Positions 34,120 to 43,580 of a stretch of 64,000 bases of DNA are shown here, piece after piece. The translations under genes were made by a program, and so were the position numbers. The stretch is from Planctomycetota bacterium (GTDB lineage: Bacteria; Planctomycetota; UBA1135; JADKAF01). The notes under the pieces were generated by a model, which worked only from the letters and a program-made list of their open reading frames with translations, did no database searches and was not told where the DNA came from. The stretch spans positions 6,448,001-6,512,000 of the forward strand of contig JADKAF010000001.1 in the NCBI GenBank assembly GCA_016719295.1, read 5' to 3'. Every line of letters starts with the position of its first letter. Position 1 is the stretch's first letter.

Positions 34120-36639
34120 TCAGAAGGCGAGCTCGGGAAGGAATGGACCGTTCTCGCCCCAGTGCAGCTCGGCGCGACGAGGTTGCTTCGCCGCGCCTGG
34201 TAGCGCAGGCATTCGCAAGATGTAGCGCCCGGGTAGCAGCAGGAGCTCGAGCTCGCCGCGCTCGTCGGTGATCAGCGTCATGTTGATCCCACCAGCCCCC
34301 GCGAGGTCTACGCCTTGACCCGCGAGCGGGAGCTTCGAGCTCGCATCGACCACGCGGATCTTGCGGCGCGTAGCGCGCGATTCGATTCGCACGCGCTGCG
34401 CCTCCCCGCGAGCGAGCTCGATCGGCGTCGCGTGCACATAGCTCATGTGGAGCGATTGGAGCTGGAGCACGAGCTCATAGCGCCCCGGCGGAACGAGTGG
34501 AAAGCGCGCGACGCGAGCGCCTTCGATCTCCGCTTGGATGGTGGGATGGATACCGGGTAGATCGATGCGGCGCAGGCCGGCGCTGCCCTCCACATCGGCA
34601 AGCCCCTCGATCGCGAGCTCGAGCTCCAGCTTCGCGAACTTAAGCCTGCCGAGATCGAAGTCTTGCTCCAGCGTGGTCCCGGCGGCGAGCTCGATCCTCC
34701 CGAGCTCCAAGCTGACGCGCTCCGTCACGACGGGGGAGCCACCCGGCCCGTACCCCGTCGGGAGGTGCAGCTCGACGCGATGGCTCCCCGCGGCCAGCGG
34801 GTAGAGCTCGAACCGACGCTCGGAGTCCAGCCGCGCGGAAGGCGCGTCGCCGAGCGCGCGCGGATGATCCGCGGGCAGCGAGAGATCGACGAAGCGCAGC
34901 AGCACGTCGAAGGGCAGCTCGACATCGCCCATGAGTCTTCCACGTAGCCGCGCCGCTCCGGGCAGCGCGAGCTCGAGCTCGAGCTCTTGTCCGGGAAGGA
35001 GCACGCAGCTCTGCTCGACGATGAGCTCCTCGGGACTGAAGGCGACGACCCAGTGCGGCCCCGAGGAGAGATGTGCGAGCTCGAAGCGGCCTTCCTCGTC
35101 GCTGCGCGCTTCGCGGTGCTGCAGAGATGTGGGTGAGAGAAGGCGCTCGTCGAGGAGGCGACGCGCGTCGAGCTCGCCCTCGAGGCGCGGACCAGCGATG
35201 AGCTTGCAGCCGCTCGCGGGCAGACCACCGATGTCGCGCACGCGGCCGAAGATCCGCGCCCCGCGCGTCAGCGAGAATGCGACGCGGCGCTCCTCGCGCG
35301 GCGCGATCGGACCGAGATCGATCGCGAGCGGCTCGTGCTCGGGCGAGCTCACGACGGCGAGGATGTCGCCGGGGACGATGCCATCGAAGCGCCCGTCCGC
35401 GGGAGCCAGTGCGGTGGGCTCCGCTCGTCGCACCGCGCTTCTTCCCGCATGCTCCGGCGAGGCATAGCGCAGCTCGAGCACGTAGCTCGTGACGGGGGCA
35501 CCGCTCGCGGCATCGCGCACGTCGAGCACGAGCACCGAAGTGCCGCGCAGCTCGACGCGCAGCTGCTGGCCGGGGAAGACCTCGGGTTGCGCGAACGACG
35601 GATAGCTCGGGTGCTCGATGTGCAGCGTGTGCGGCACGGGCGCGAGCTCGCGGAACTCGTAGGCGCGGCGCGGACCGCGTTGCGGCTCGATGCGCTGGCC
35701 TCCCGGTGCTTCGAGCCAGACCGCGCTCTCGCGGCCCTGCACTTGGTGCGGCGCGTGCGGATAGCCGATCGAGAGCTTGAGCCAGCCATCGAGGCCGCGC
35801 GCAGGACTCCGGAGCTCGATCTCGTTCGACGCTCCTTCGCGGAGGTCGAGCCTCTTCTGCTCCAGGAACAAGAGCGCGGCATGGCGCAGGCTCACCGTGG
35901 CCTCGCCCGCCGGGAGTCCGCCGATCTCGCCGTCCGCGAAGGGCTCGGAGCGCAGGTACTCGACCGCGCGGAGGTCCGCGCCGTGCTCGAGGCCAAAGGC
36001 GTTCGAGCGCAGCTCGAGGATCCAACGCGCGGGGCTCGGTGCTCCGTCTTCACCGACGATACGAAAGCGCAGCGTGGCCCTGCCGCCCAAGCGCACGTCG
36101 CCGAGGTCGATCGCGCGGCCGCCTTGCAGGTGATCCCAGCGGAACACTTGGCTCTCGCCGCTCGGTCCGCGCAGCGCGAGGTGGATCGCCGCGAGCTTTT
36201 GCGGCTCGAGCTCGACGCGGAAACGCCCATCGCGCGCGCTCTGCTCGTGCAGCTCCTCGAAGCGCCGCCCGCCGAAGGCCTCCGCTCCGAGCGTGATGAC
36301 CGCTCCTTCTACCGGGGAACCCGCGCTATCCACGCAGCGCCCGCTGATCGACGCCAGCGGCGTCGGCGGACCGAAGCTGCCCTCGGGGATCGCTGTGGGC
36401 AGGGGCGGGCCGAAGGCCTCGTCCACGCGCGCGTCGCGGCGCTCGGAGCGCTCGGGCTCGGAGAGGCGCGCGCTCTCCGCGGGCGCCTGCGCTTCCTCCG
36501 GCGAGGGCGGGAGCATCAGCTCCTCCGCGGGAAACACGGGCTCGCCTCGCTCGATCTCGCGCCCCGAGTCCCACCAGAGGAAGAGCGCGAGGGAGAGCGC
36601 GGTGTAGATCGCGAAGAGGAAGAGGCGACGATGGCGCAT
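34120..36639 (-). CDS. membrane-anchored protein with carboxypeptidase-regulatory-like repeats
   Basis: ATG 36639 gives 839 residues; the frame stays open upstream but that part is non-coding in character. One transmembrane helix near residues 5-22 (LFLFAIYTALSLALFLWW) anchors a long periplasmic part. At least four segments look like carboxypeptidase regulatory-like or SdrD B-like beta-sandwiches, for example ISGRCVDSAGSPVEGAVITL, RIFGRVRDIGGLPASGC, LRGRLMGDVELPFDV and the final VVDASSKLPLAGQGVDL with TDERGELELLLLPGRY. Such modules act as structural or adhesive domains. It is divergent from the ELWxxDGT protein, 174 bases away. Confidence 0.8.
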   Translation of the reverse strand: MRHRRLFLFAIYTALSLALFLWWDSGREIERGEPVFPAEELMLPPSPEEAQAPAESARLSEPERSERRDARVDEAFGPPLPTAIPEGSFGPPTPLASISGRCVDSAGSPVEGAVITLGAEAFGGRRFEELHEQSARDGRFRVELEPQKLAAIHLALRGPSGESQVFRWDHLQGGRAIDLGDVRLGGRATLRFRIVGEDGAPSPARWILELRSNAFGLEHGADLRAVEYLRSEPFADGEIGGLPAGEATVSLRHAALLFLEQKRLDLREGASNEIELRSPARGLDGWLKLSIGYPHAPHQVQGRESAVWLEAPGGQRIEPQRGPRRAYEFRELAPVPHTLHIEHPSYPSFAQPEVFPGQQLRVELRGTSVLVLDVRDAASGAPVTSYVLELRYASPEHAGRSAVRRAEPTALAPADGRFDGIVPGDILAVVSSPEHEPLAIDLGPIAPREERRVAFSLTRGARIFGRVRDIGGLPASGCKLIAGPRLEGELDARRLLDERLLSPTSLQHREARSDEEGRFELAHLSSGPHWVVAFSPEELIVEQSCVLLPGQELELELALPGAARLRGRLMGDVELPFDVLLRFVDLSLPADHPRALGDAPSARLDSERRFELYPLAAGSHRVELHLPTGYGPGGSPVVTERVSLELGRIELAAGTTLEQDFDLGRLKFAKLELELAIEGLADVEGSAGLRRIDLPGIHPTIQAEIEGARVARFPLVPPGRYELVLQLQSLHMSYVHATPIELARGEAQRVRIESRATRRKIRVVDASSKLPLAGQGVDLAGAGGINMTLITDERGELELLLLPGRYILRMPALPGAAKQPRRAELHWGENGPFLPELAF

Positions 36640-36813
36640 GTGAGAGGAGCCCGCGGCAGCGCTCGGCGAGCGGACGCGAGGATAGTGGCGTCTGGCCGGA
36701 GCGTCGAGCGGGGCACTACGCGCTTCGGCCGAGGAAGAGTGGGTTCGGCCCCGTATGGGAGCGGGCGCTCGGAGCTGCGACCGTGAGCGCGCTCGCTCTC
36801 CCGAGGTCCACCG

Positions 36814-39800
36814 ATGAACGCTCGCCCTCCGCTCTCGCTCTCGATCCTCAGCGCTTCGCTGGGCGTGCTCTGCGCAGCTCCTGGAACGCTGCGCGCGCAG
36901 GGCGCGACGCTGCTGCGGGATGTGCGGACGGTTCTCGATGCCGGGGGCTCGAGCGATGACGGTGAAGGCGCGGTCCTCGGTGGCGTCGCGCTCTTCTCCG
37001 CGGCCGATCGAACCCATGGGCGCGAGCTCTGGCGCAGCGATGGGACGACGGGCGGAACTTGGCTCGTGCGGGACCTCTTTCCCGGTATCGGCGCGTCTGC
37101 CCCACTGGGCACGAACGATCGCGAGCTGCTGCTCCTGGGCAACGCGGTGTACTTCACGGCCGATGATGGTGGCGAAGGTCGTGAGCTCTGGCGCAGCGAC
37201 GGGTCGCGCTCGGGGACCGCTCTGCTGCGTGCGCTCGCTCCCGGCGCGAATGCGGGGGTGAGCTCCTTGGCAGGAGCAGGTACGAGTCACTTCTACTTCG
37301 GAGGCGTCGACGAGAGCCACGGTCTCGAGCTCTGGGTGAGCGATGGAACCGAGTCGGGGACGACGCTGCTGGCGGATGCGGCAACCGGAACCGCGGGCAG
37401 CCGCCTCGACGAGCTCACCGTGATCGGCAATGCGGCGTACTACAACGCGGGCGATGGCGCGGGCTGGTTCTGGAAGTCGGATGGAACTCCGGCCGGAACG
37501 CAGGAAGTGGCACGCCTCCGTCTCGCGAGCAACGTGGCGCGCCTCAGTGGCATCCTCTACTTCGCTGCGAGCCCCGAGAGCGATCTCGGAGACGTGGAGC
37601 TCTGGCGCAGCGACGGCACCACGGCGGGAACCTATCGTGTCGCGGATCTGGTCGCGGGCTCCGGCGCTTCGAGTCCGAGTCAGTTCGTACGTCTGGGGAG
37701 CCGCATCTACTTCACCGCGGCGACCAGCCCGGCCGGACGCGAGCTGTGGTCTACGCAGGGAACGGCCGCGACCACGCAGATCCTGGCCGACGTGGTGCCG
37801 GGCGCGGTCGGTTCCGATCCCGTCGGCCTCGAAGTGCTCGGCACGCGCCTCGTCTTCGGCGTCACGTCGAGCGCCGCCGGCTCCTATCGCGGTCTCTGGA
37901 GCCATCCCGGCGTGGGCGGGAGTGCCGACAAGATCGGAGAGGTCATGCCGACCAGTCCATACGCGGGGAGATCGCTCTTCGCTCCCCTCGGTGCGAGCTG
38001 GGTCTTTCGAGGCACTTCGACGAGCAGCGGTGATGCCGAGCTCTATCGCACGGATGGAACGACACCGGGCACACAGCTCGTGCGCGACATCCGGAGCGGG
38101 GAGAGCTCCGCGCCCGAGGGCTTCCTCGCGCTCTCGACGACACGTGTTCTCTTCTGGGCCACGGGCAGCGACGGGCGGCGCAACCTCTGGCGCACCGACG
38201 GCACGAGCTCCGGTACCAACCTGGTGAAGGACTTCCTGCCGCCGGTGGCGTCATCCGAGCCGAGCTTCGCAGAGCCGGAGACGGCGATCGATGCGGAGAG
38301 TCGAACGGTGGTGGTGACGATCTCGGGAGGTATGCATCCGGAGCGCGCGCTCGCTACCTTCGCCGCAGATGACGGCGTGTTGGGTCGAGAGCCTTGGCAG
38401 AGCGATGGCAGCGCGGTCGGCACGAGCCTGCTGCGGGATCTCAATCCAGGCAGCGGCTCCTCCGCTCCGGTTGGCTTTGCGCGTGTGCGTGGCTTCACGC
38501 TGTTCGGTGCGTACGAGCCGAGTGCGGGGACCGAGCTCTTCCGCACCGACGACACCGCCGCCGGAACGTCGCTCGCGGTCGATGTCACGCCGGGGGCGAG
38601 CGGGCGCGGAGCGAAGAACTTCACCGAGCACCGCGGTCGCGCAACCTTCATCGATAGCCAGCAGCAGCGGCTCTACCTCAGCGACGGGACGATCGCGGGG
38701 ACGGCCACGCTGTACAGCGGTGGGTCTCAGCTGCGGAACTTCCGCCGGATCGGTGAGCGCCTCTGGTTCGCGAACTACGGTTCCGACGTCTCCAATCCGA
38801 CGCGGCTCTTCCTCTCCGATGGAACGGTCGCCGGCACGCAGGTGCTCGTGAACTTCGGTGACAGAAGGTACTCACCGAAGCAGTTCACCGAGCTCGCTGG
38901 CCGCGTCTTCTTCGTTGCCGCTCATCCGAGCTATGGAACCGAGCTCTGGAGCTCGGACGGGACGACGGGAGGAACTTCGATCGCGATCGACCTGGTGCCA
39001 GGAATCGCAGAAGCGTTCCCCTTCGATCTCGAGCGCTTGGGTGAACGCATCTACTTCTTCGCGTACACCAGCGCCACGGGCCGCGAGCTCTGGTCGATAG
39101 GAGCTGCACTGGATCTGCAGCTCGTCGCCGACATCCTTCCGGGTCCGAGCGGTTCGTCACCGACCGACCTGACCGTCCTGGGCGGGCGCCTCTTCTTCAC
39201 CGCGAGCGATGGCACGAGCGGCCGTGAACTCTGGAGCAGCGACGGCACGCCGAGCGGGACCGCGCGCGTGATCGATCTCGCGCCCGGCATCGCATCGGCA
39301 CTGCCGGCGGAAGGCGGGTATCTCCTCGCCCTGCCGGGCGCGGAGCGGTTGCTCTTCTGCGCGAGCGACGGCGTGAGCGGTCTCGAGCTCTGGAGCAGCG
39401 ACGGCACGGCAGCGGGCACGCGTCTCGTGACCGACATCGCGTCTGGCAGCGCCGCTTCGAGCCCCGGCGTTCCCGCGCTCTACGGCAACCGCCTCTACTT
39501 CGCCGCCGACGACGGCGTGCACGGCCGAGAGCCTTGGGTCCTGCCCAGCCCCGCGGCGGCCATTCCCTATGGCGCTGGCTGCGCGGGCACGGGTGGACGG
39601 ATCCCGACGCTGGTCGGAACCGGTGGTGCGCCGCGCCTCGGAAACGCCGGCTTCGCCGTCGAGCTGCGCGACGCTCTCGCGAGCACGCCGGCGGCGCTCG
39701 CGATCTCGCTGCTGCCGTTCGACTTCCCGCTCGGCGGCGGCTGCGACTTGCTCGTCGATCCGCTCGGCGGACTGAACTCGCAGCTCGGCGCCACGAGCGC

Positions 39801-39957
39801 GAGCGGCGTCGCTCGCTTCGCGCTGCCGATCCCCGCGGAGCCGCTGCTCGTCGGCGCGCAGGCGTTCCTGCAGGGCTTGGCGCTCGATCCGCAGGGCTCC
39901 CTGCAAGGCTTGCTCGCGTTCTCGCCCGGGCTCGCGTTGATCCTCGCCGAAGGCTGA
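36814..39957 (+). CDS. secreted ELWxxDGT-repeat protein
   Basis: The 1047-residue protein has a signal peptide (cleaved near LRAQG). About 17 copies of a roughly 50-residue repeat follow, each centred on a motif like ELWRSDGTTGGT; seven are close to consensus (for example GRELWRSDGTTGGTWLVRDL and SGLELWSSDGTAAGT), others read ELYRTDGT, RLFLSDGT or are decayed. This repeat builds beta-propeller-like blades. The last 125 residues form a separate module beginning YGAGCAGTGGRIPTLVGTGG, a pattern I associate with secreted planctomycete proteins. A large extracellular or surface structural protein is inferred; the ligand is unknown. Confidence 0.92.
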   Translation: MNARPPLSLSILSASLGVLCAAPGTLRAQGATLLRDVRTVLDAGGSSDDGEGAVLGGVALFSAADRTHGRELWRSDGTTGGTWLVRDLFPGIGASAPLGTNDRELLLLGNAVYFTADDGGEGRELWRSDGSRSGTALLRALAPGANAGVSSLAGAGTSHFYFGGVDESHGLELWVSDGTESGTTLLADAATGTAGSRLDELTVIGNAAYYNAGDGAGWFWKSDGTPAGTQEVARLRLASNVARLSGILYFAASPESDLGDVELWRSDGTTAGTYRVADLVAGSGASSPSQFVRLGSRIYFTAATSPAGRELWSTQGTAATTQILADVVPGAVGSDPVGLEVLGTRLVFGVTSSAAGSYRGLWSHPGVGGSADKIGEVMPTSPYAGRSLFAPLGASWVFRGTSTSSGDAELYRTDGTTPGTQLVRDIRSGESSAPEGFLALSTTRVLFWATGSDGRRNLWRTDGTSSGTNLVKDFLPPVASSEPSFAEPETAIDAESRTVVVTISGGMHPERALATFAADDGVLGREPWQSDGSAVGTSLLRDLNPGSGSSAPVGFARVRGFTLFGAYEPSAGTELFRTDDTAAGTSLAVDVTPGASGRGAKNFTEHRGRATFIDSQQQRLYLSDGTIAGTATLYSGGSQLRNFRRIGERLWFANYGSDVSNPTRLFLSDGTVAGTQVLVNFGDRRYSPKQFTELAGRVFFVAAHPSYGTELWSSDGTTGGTSIAIDLVPGIAEAFPFDLERLGERIYFFAYTSATGRELWSIGAALDLQLVADILPGPSGSSPTDLTVLGGRLFFTASDGTSGRELWSSDGTPSGTARVIDLAPGIASALPAEGGYLLALPGAERLLFCASDGVSGLELWSSDGTAAGTRLVTDIASGSAASSPGVPALYGNRLYFAADDGVHGREPWVLPSPAAAIPYGAGCAGTGGRIPTLVGTGGAPRLGNAGFAVELRDALASTPAALAISLLPFDFPLGGGCDLLVDPLGGLNSQLGATSASGVARFALPIPAEPLLVGAQAFLQGLALDPQGSLQGLLAFSPGLALILAEG

Positions 39958-40038
39958 GCGCGAGCCGAAGGGCGCGCGCGCTTGATCGTCCGCGGCAAGG
40001 CGGGCGATCATGCGCCGCACTCCTCTTCGAGCGCACGC

Positions 40039-40761
40039 ATGAGCCAGCCTCCGGATCGCCTCTACTTCCGCCAGCTCCTCGCCGGACGCGACTTCGCGAA
40101 GCGCGACCCCGTCGCCGCGCAGATGGTGAACTTCATCTATCTGATCGGCGATCGCGAGACGAAGGAGTGCGTGGCGGTCGATCCGGCGTGGTCGATCGAC
40201 GATCTCCTCGCGCTGGTCGAGCGCGACGGCATGCGGCTCACGGGGGCGCTCGCGACGCATTGGCATCCCGATCACGTCGGCGGCGATCTGATGGGCATGG
40301 CGCAGGTCGAGGGGATCCGCGAGCTGCTCGAGCGCGTGGGCTTGAAGGTCCACTGCCAGAAGGACGAAGCCGAGTGGATCCGCAAGTGGACCGGGGTCTC
40401 GGAGGGCGATCTCGCATTGCATGCGAGCGGCGATCGCATCGAGGTCGGCGCGATCCCGATCCACTGCGTGCACACGCCGGGGCATACGCCAGGCAGCCAG
40501 TGCTTCCTCGTCGAGAACCGCCTCGTCGCCGGTGATACGCTCTTTCTCGAGGGCTGCGGACGCACCGATCTCCCCGGCGGGAACAGCGAGGAGATGTACC
40601 GCACGCTGCACGAGCGCCTGGCGTTCCTACCCGACGACACGCTGCTCTATCCCGGGCACCGCTACAGCGCGGAGAGCTCGGCCACGATGGGCGAGACGCG
40701 GCAGTCGAACTACGTGTTCCAGATGCGCGGGCTCGCGGATTGGAAGCGCTTCCTCGGCTGA
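40039..40761 (+). CDS. MBL-fold hydrolase (glyoxalase II/ETHE1-like)
   Basis: ATG 40039 gives 240 residues, typical of the family. The zinc motif THWHPDHVGGDL (HxHxDH) is near residues 73-84, a further His lies in HTPGHTPGS, the bridging Asp in VAGDTLFLEGCGRTD, and the last His in YPGHRY. The GCGRTDLPGG segment is typical of persulfide dioxygenase (ETHE1) and glyoxalase II-like enzymes. The gene has no visible operon partner other than the following gene, whose start overlaps its end by about 22 bases. The substrate is unassigned. Confidence 0.92.
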   Translation: MSQPPDRLYFRQLLAGRDFAKRDPVAAQMVNFIYLIGDRETKECVAVDPAWSIDDLLALVERDGMRLTGALATHWHPDHVGGDLMGMAQVEGIRELLERVGLKVHCQKDEAEWIRKWTGVSEGDLALHASGDRIEVGAIPIHCVHTPGHTPGSQCFLVENRLVAGDTLFLEGCGRTDLPGGNSEEMYRTLHERLAFLPDDTLLYPGHRYSAESSATMGETRQSNYVFQMRGLADWKRFLG

Positions 40762-42482
40762 GCGCTCGCGCCGCGCGGAGCGCGCTCGCGTTCGTCCTCG
40801 CGCTGCAAGGCGTCGCGGCGGCGCAGGACGCGCTCCATCTCGAGGCCGTGCTGGGCGGCGATCCGCCGGCGAGGACCACGCACGGCGTCGCGTGGTGGCG
40901 GAGCAGCGCGCTTAAGTCCTCGAACGCGGGGGACGAGGTGGTCTTGCGCGCCGGCGAGTGGATCGAAGCGCCGATCGCGTTGCCCTACGCGCGGGCGAGC
41001 GCGGCGCTGCACGCGGGTTTCGATCTCGAGATCGAAGGCGTCGGCGTGCTGCGCGCCGAGCTCCGCGATGCGGAAGGGGTGTGCGACGCGGTCGAGATCG
41101 CTCTCGACGCGGATGGCTCGCGACATCGCACGCCGCACGCCGCGCCGCGCTCGCCGCGTCCACGTGTGCAGCTCCGCCTCGAGCTGCGCTCCGGCGAGAT
41201 CGCGCTGCGGCGGATCGGACTCGCGGTGGCTTGGCCGGCGGTGGATGAAGCAGCGCTGCGCGCGCTGGTCGAGCGTGAGCTCGCGTTCTTGGGCGTCGCG
41301 CTCGAAGGTGCGCGCGATGCCGACGGCGCGCAGGCGACGAGCTTCTTCACGCGCCGGATCGATCCCGCGAGCGGCGCCGCGGTGGATCGCGTCGCGGCGG
41401 GCCACCATCCGTACTTCGATGCGCTGCTGCTGCTCCACGAGCATTCACCGCAGCCGTGGATCGAGACGCGCGTGCGCGCGCAGCTCGTCGATCTCCTGCG
41501 CCACGGCTGGAACGCGCGCACGGGGCTCCCCCAGCTCTGGGATGGCGAGCGCGATCTCGCGCTTGCAGATCGCGCGCTCGATCCGCGCGGAGCGCTCGCG
41601 TTCGCGATGAGCTGCGCGCGCTCGCTCGAGCTCTCGCCACCGGAGCGCAGCGCGCTGCTGCAGCGCTTCGCCCGCGCGGCGCGCACGCTGCGAGCAGCGC
41701 AGGCGCCCGATGGAACCTGGCCCGCGGTGCTCGTGCCCGGAAGCGGGCAGCCCGCCGCGGAGGCGCCGCAGATCCGCGCGCTGCGCACCGCGCGCCTCGT
41801 GGCGGAGCTGGAGCGAGCTTGCGGCGCCGAGCCGAACGCCGAGGCCGCGCTGGCTTGCCTCGCTTCACTCGAGCTCGAGTGGCACTGGCCGGGAACACCC
41901 GAGCGTCCCGATCCCGGCTTCGACGACGCCTTCGGCCTCCTCGGTGCGGATGCCGCGGCGCTCGCGAGGCTCACCGGAGCAGCGCCCTTTGCGCGCTTCT
42001 TCCGCGAGGCCGCCGCGCGCTACGAAGAGCTCTGGCTCCGCTCGCGCGAAGCCGGCGGTTCGAACGCGCCCGATCAAGTACGCGCGATGCTCTTGCTCCT
42101 CGACGACGCCTCCGACGAGGAGGCGCGCGCGCGCCGCGCGCGCCTCGCTCTGTGGAGCTTCCGCGATCTCGCGCGAACCACGCAGCTCGCCGATGGCCGC
42201 TTCGCCGATGTCACCGCGGTGCACTTCGAGCCGCGGCTCCATCTCCCCGTCGGCGATCTGCAAGGCGTGCCCTTCCACCTCGTGCGCCTCGGCGCGCGCT
42301 TGCTGCAAGAGCACACGCTCGGCGAGTTCGCGCATGCCGAGCTCCGCGCGATCCTCGCCCAAGCGCTCCTCGCGCTGGAGCCCCGCCGCGGTCGCGCCGG
42401 CTTCGGCAACGGCGCCGCAGGCTTCGCCGACGGCGGCCGCCTCTTCCAAGCTCTCGCCGAACTCCGCGTCTCCCTACGCTGA
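40740..42482 (+). CDS. exported protein of unknown function
   Basis: The start is uncertain: TTG 40740 gives 580 residues and a signal-like segment (SALAFVLALQGVAAAQ); no ATG is available nearby. A beta-rich N-terminal domain of about 170 residues is followed by a helical region that looks like an alpha/alpha barrel (GWNARTGLPQLWDG, QAPDGTWPAVLVPGSG). This resembles polysaccharide-lyase or cellulase-type toroids, but no catalytic motif is secure. Its stop codon TGA is completed by the first two bases of the palindromic element at 42481. The gene overlaps the end of the MBL hydrolase gene. Confidence 0.65.
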   Translation: MEALPRLSARAARSALAFVLALQGVAAAQDALHLEAVLGGDPPARTTHGVAWWRSSALKSSNAGDEVVLRAGEWIEAPIALPYARASAALHAGFDLEIEGVGVLRAELRDAEGVCDAVEIALDADGSRHRTPHAAPRSPRPRVQLRLELRSGEIALRRIGLAVAWPAVDEAALRALVERELAFLGVALEGARDADGAQATSFFTRRIDPASGAAVDRVAAGHHPYFDALLLLHEHSPQPWIETRVRAQLVDLLRHGWNARTGLPQLWDGERDLALADRALDPRGALAFAMSCARSLELSPPERSALLQRFARAARTLRAAQAPDGTWPAVLVPGSGQPAAEAPQIRALRTARLVAELERACGAEPNAEAALACLASLELEWHWPGTPERPDPGFDDAFGLLGADAAALARLTGAAPFARFFREAAARYEELWLRSREAGGSNAPDQVRAMLLLLDDASDEEARARRARLALWSFRDLARTTQLADGRFADVTAVHFEPRLHLPVGDLQGVPFHLVRLGARLLQEHTLGEFAHAELRAILAQALLALEPRRGRAGFGNGAAGFADGGRLFQALAELRVSLR

Positions 42483-42595
42483 AACCGAACGTACGGTGCC
42501 AGAGCACGGTCTCAACGGCGTCAGCCGTTGAACCAGCAAGTCTCTCTCCGGTTAGTAACCGGAGGAATTTGCTCTGGCACCGTACGTTCGGTTTC
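42481..42595. repeat. long palindromic repeat, copy 1 (three-hairpin form)
   Basis: The two ends are a perfect 26-base inverted repeat (left 42481-42506 opening GAAACCGAACGTACGGTGCC, right 42570-42595). The interior holds two more hairpins: CAACGGC/GCCGTTG at about 42513-42530, and CTCCGGTTA/TAACCGGAG around a single G at about 42546-42564. The right 40 bases match copy 2 at 45295-45375 with one difference, while the left half carries an extra hairpin. The left end supplies GA of the TGA stop of the upstream plus-strand gene. The element lies between convergent genes and could also act as a terminator. Confidence 0.9.
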
Positions 42596-42599
42596 TGGG

Positions 42600-43580
42600 C
42601 TAGAGGTCGCGCTGCAGCACGCTGCGTCGGGCGGCGAGTTCGCGCAGCCCTTTGCGTGGCCCGCTTCCTTGCTCGGATCCGGTCGCGAGGTGCTGCGCCA
42701 TCGTGCGGACCGTGACGAAGCGGTAGACGTCGGTGAGATGCACCGTGCGGCTCGTGGCGCGGCGGAGGCGCTCGGCGAGGCAGGTGGCGAGCAGGGAGGT
42801 TCCGCCGGCGTCGAAGAAGCGCTCGTCGAGGCCGACCTCGCGCTGCAGGACCTCGCGCCACGCTGCGGCCACGAGATCTTCGAGCGCGGTGCGCGATCCC
42901 GTGGGGCGCGCAGGCGCGCTCGTCGGCGCGGGAGCAGGTGCCATGAGCTCGCTGGGAACGACCTCGACCGGTTCGGAGCACACCGTGGCGCCTGCGGGCA
43001 CGTGATCGCAGATCACCGCTCCGGCTCCGATCGTGGCCCAAGCGCCCACGCGCACCTCGGGCAAGATCGTCGCATTGGTGCCGACGTAGACGCCTTCGCC
43101 GAGCTCGACGCGCGCGTTCAGCACGGCATTGGAGGCGATGACGCAGCCCGCGCCGACCTGGCTCTCATGGCCCACGACTCCGCCCATGAAGACCACGCTG
43201 CCGGCGCCGATCGCGACTTCGGGGCCGAGGACCGCATGCTCGTAGATCACGACGTCGTTGCAGAGCTCGACGCCCTCGGTGTCGATCGCGGGATGTACGA
43301 GGCGCGCGGGTGCGAGGCCGTAGCTCGCGAGGCGTTCGGCGACAGCGCGGCGCTTCCGCGTGGTGCGCGCGACCAGGTTCTGAACTTCGGCGTCGCGCGG
43401 CACCGCATCGAGCAAGGCGAGCGGTCCGGCGATCTCGACGCCGAGGATCGAGCGGCCGTGCTTCGAGGCGTCGTCGTCGAGGAGCACGATGCGCTCCCAG
43501 CGGTGCTCGTGCGCTTGCACGCGCAGCGCGAGGCGAACGCCTTCGGAGTTGCCCGCGCCGCAGAGGAAGAGCGTGCTCAT
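42600..43580 (-). CDS. NeuD-type acyltransferase fused to a carrier-protein domain
   Basis: ATG 43580 gives 326 residues. Residues 1-60 are a NeuD/PglD-like Rossmann part (FLCGAGNSEGVRLAL, IVLLDDDASKHG). Residues 95-215 form a left-handed beta-helix of hexapeptide repeats typical of sugar O- or N-acyltransferases (IGAGSVVFMGGVVGHESQVG, VGAGCVIASNAVLNARV). Residues about 232-300 are a phosphopantetheine carrier domain (FFDAGGTSLLATCLAERL), with Ser262 as the probable attachment site. The fusion suggests acyl transfer from a tethered thioester. The start overlaps the radical SAM stop by 4 bases, so the two are co-translated. Confidence 0.88.
   Translation of the reverse strand: MSTLFLCGAGNSEGVRLALRVQAHEHRWERIVLLDDDASKHGRSILGVEIAGPLALLDAVPRDAEVQNLVARTTRKRRAVAERLASYGLAPARLVHPAIDTEGVELCNDVVIYEHAVLGPEVAIGAGSVVFMGGVVGHESQVGAGCVIASNAVLNARVELGEGVYVGTNATILPEVRVGAWATIGAGAVICDHVPAGATVCSEPVEVVPSELMAPAPAPTSAPARPTGSRTALEDLVAAAWREVLQREVGLDERFFDAGGTSLLATCLAERLRRATSRTVHLTDVYRFVTVRTMAQHLATGSEQGSGPRKGLRELAARRSVLQRDL

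Noticed and set aside
36640..37905. Upstream extension of the carboxypeptidase-regulatory-like gene to 37905
   Set aside because: The extension overlaps the start of the ELWxxDGT gene on the opposite strand and is Arg/Ala-rich; ATG 36639 begins a membrane anchor and is the natural start.
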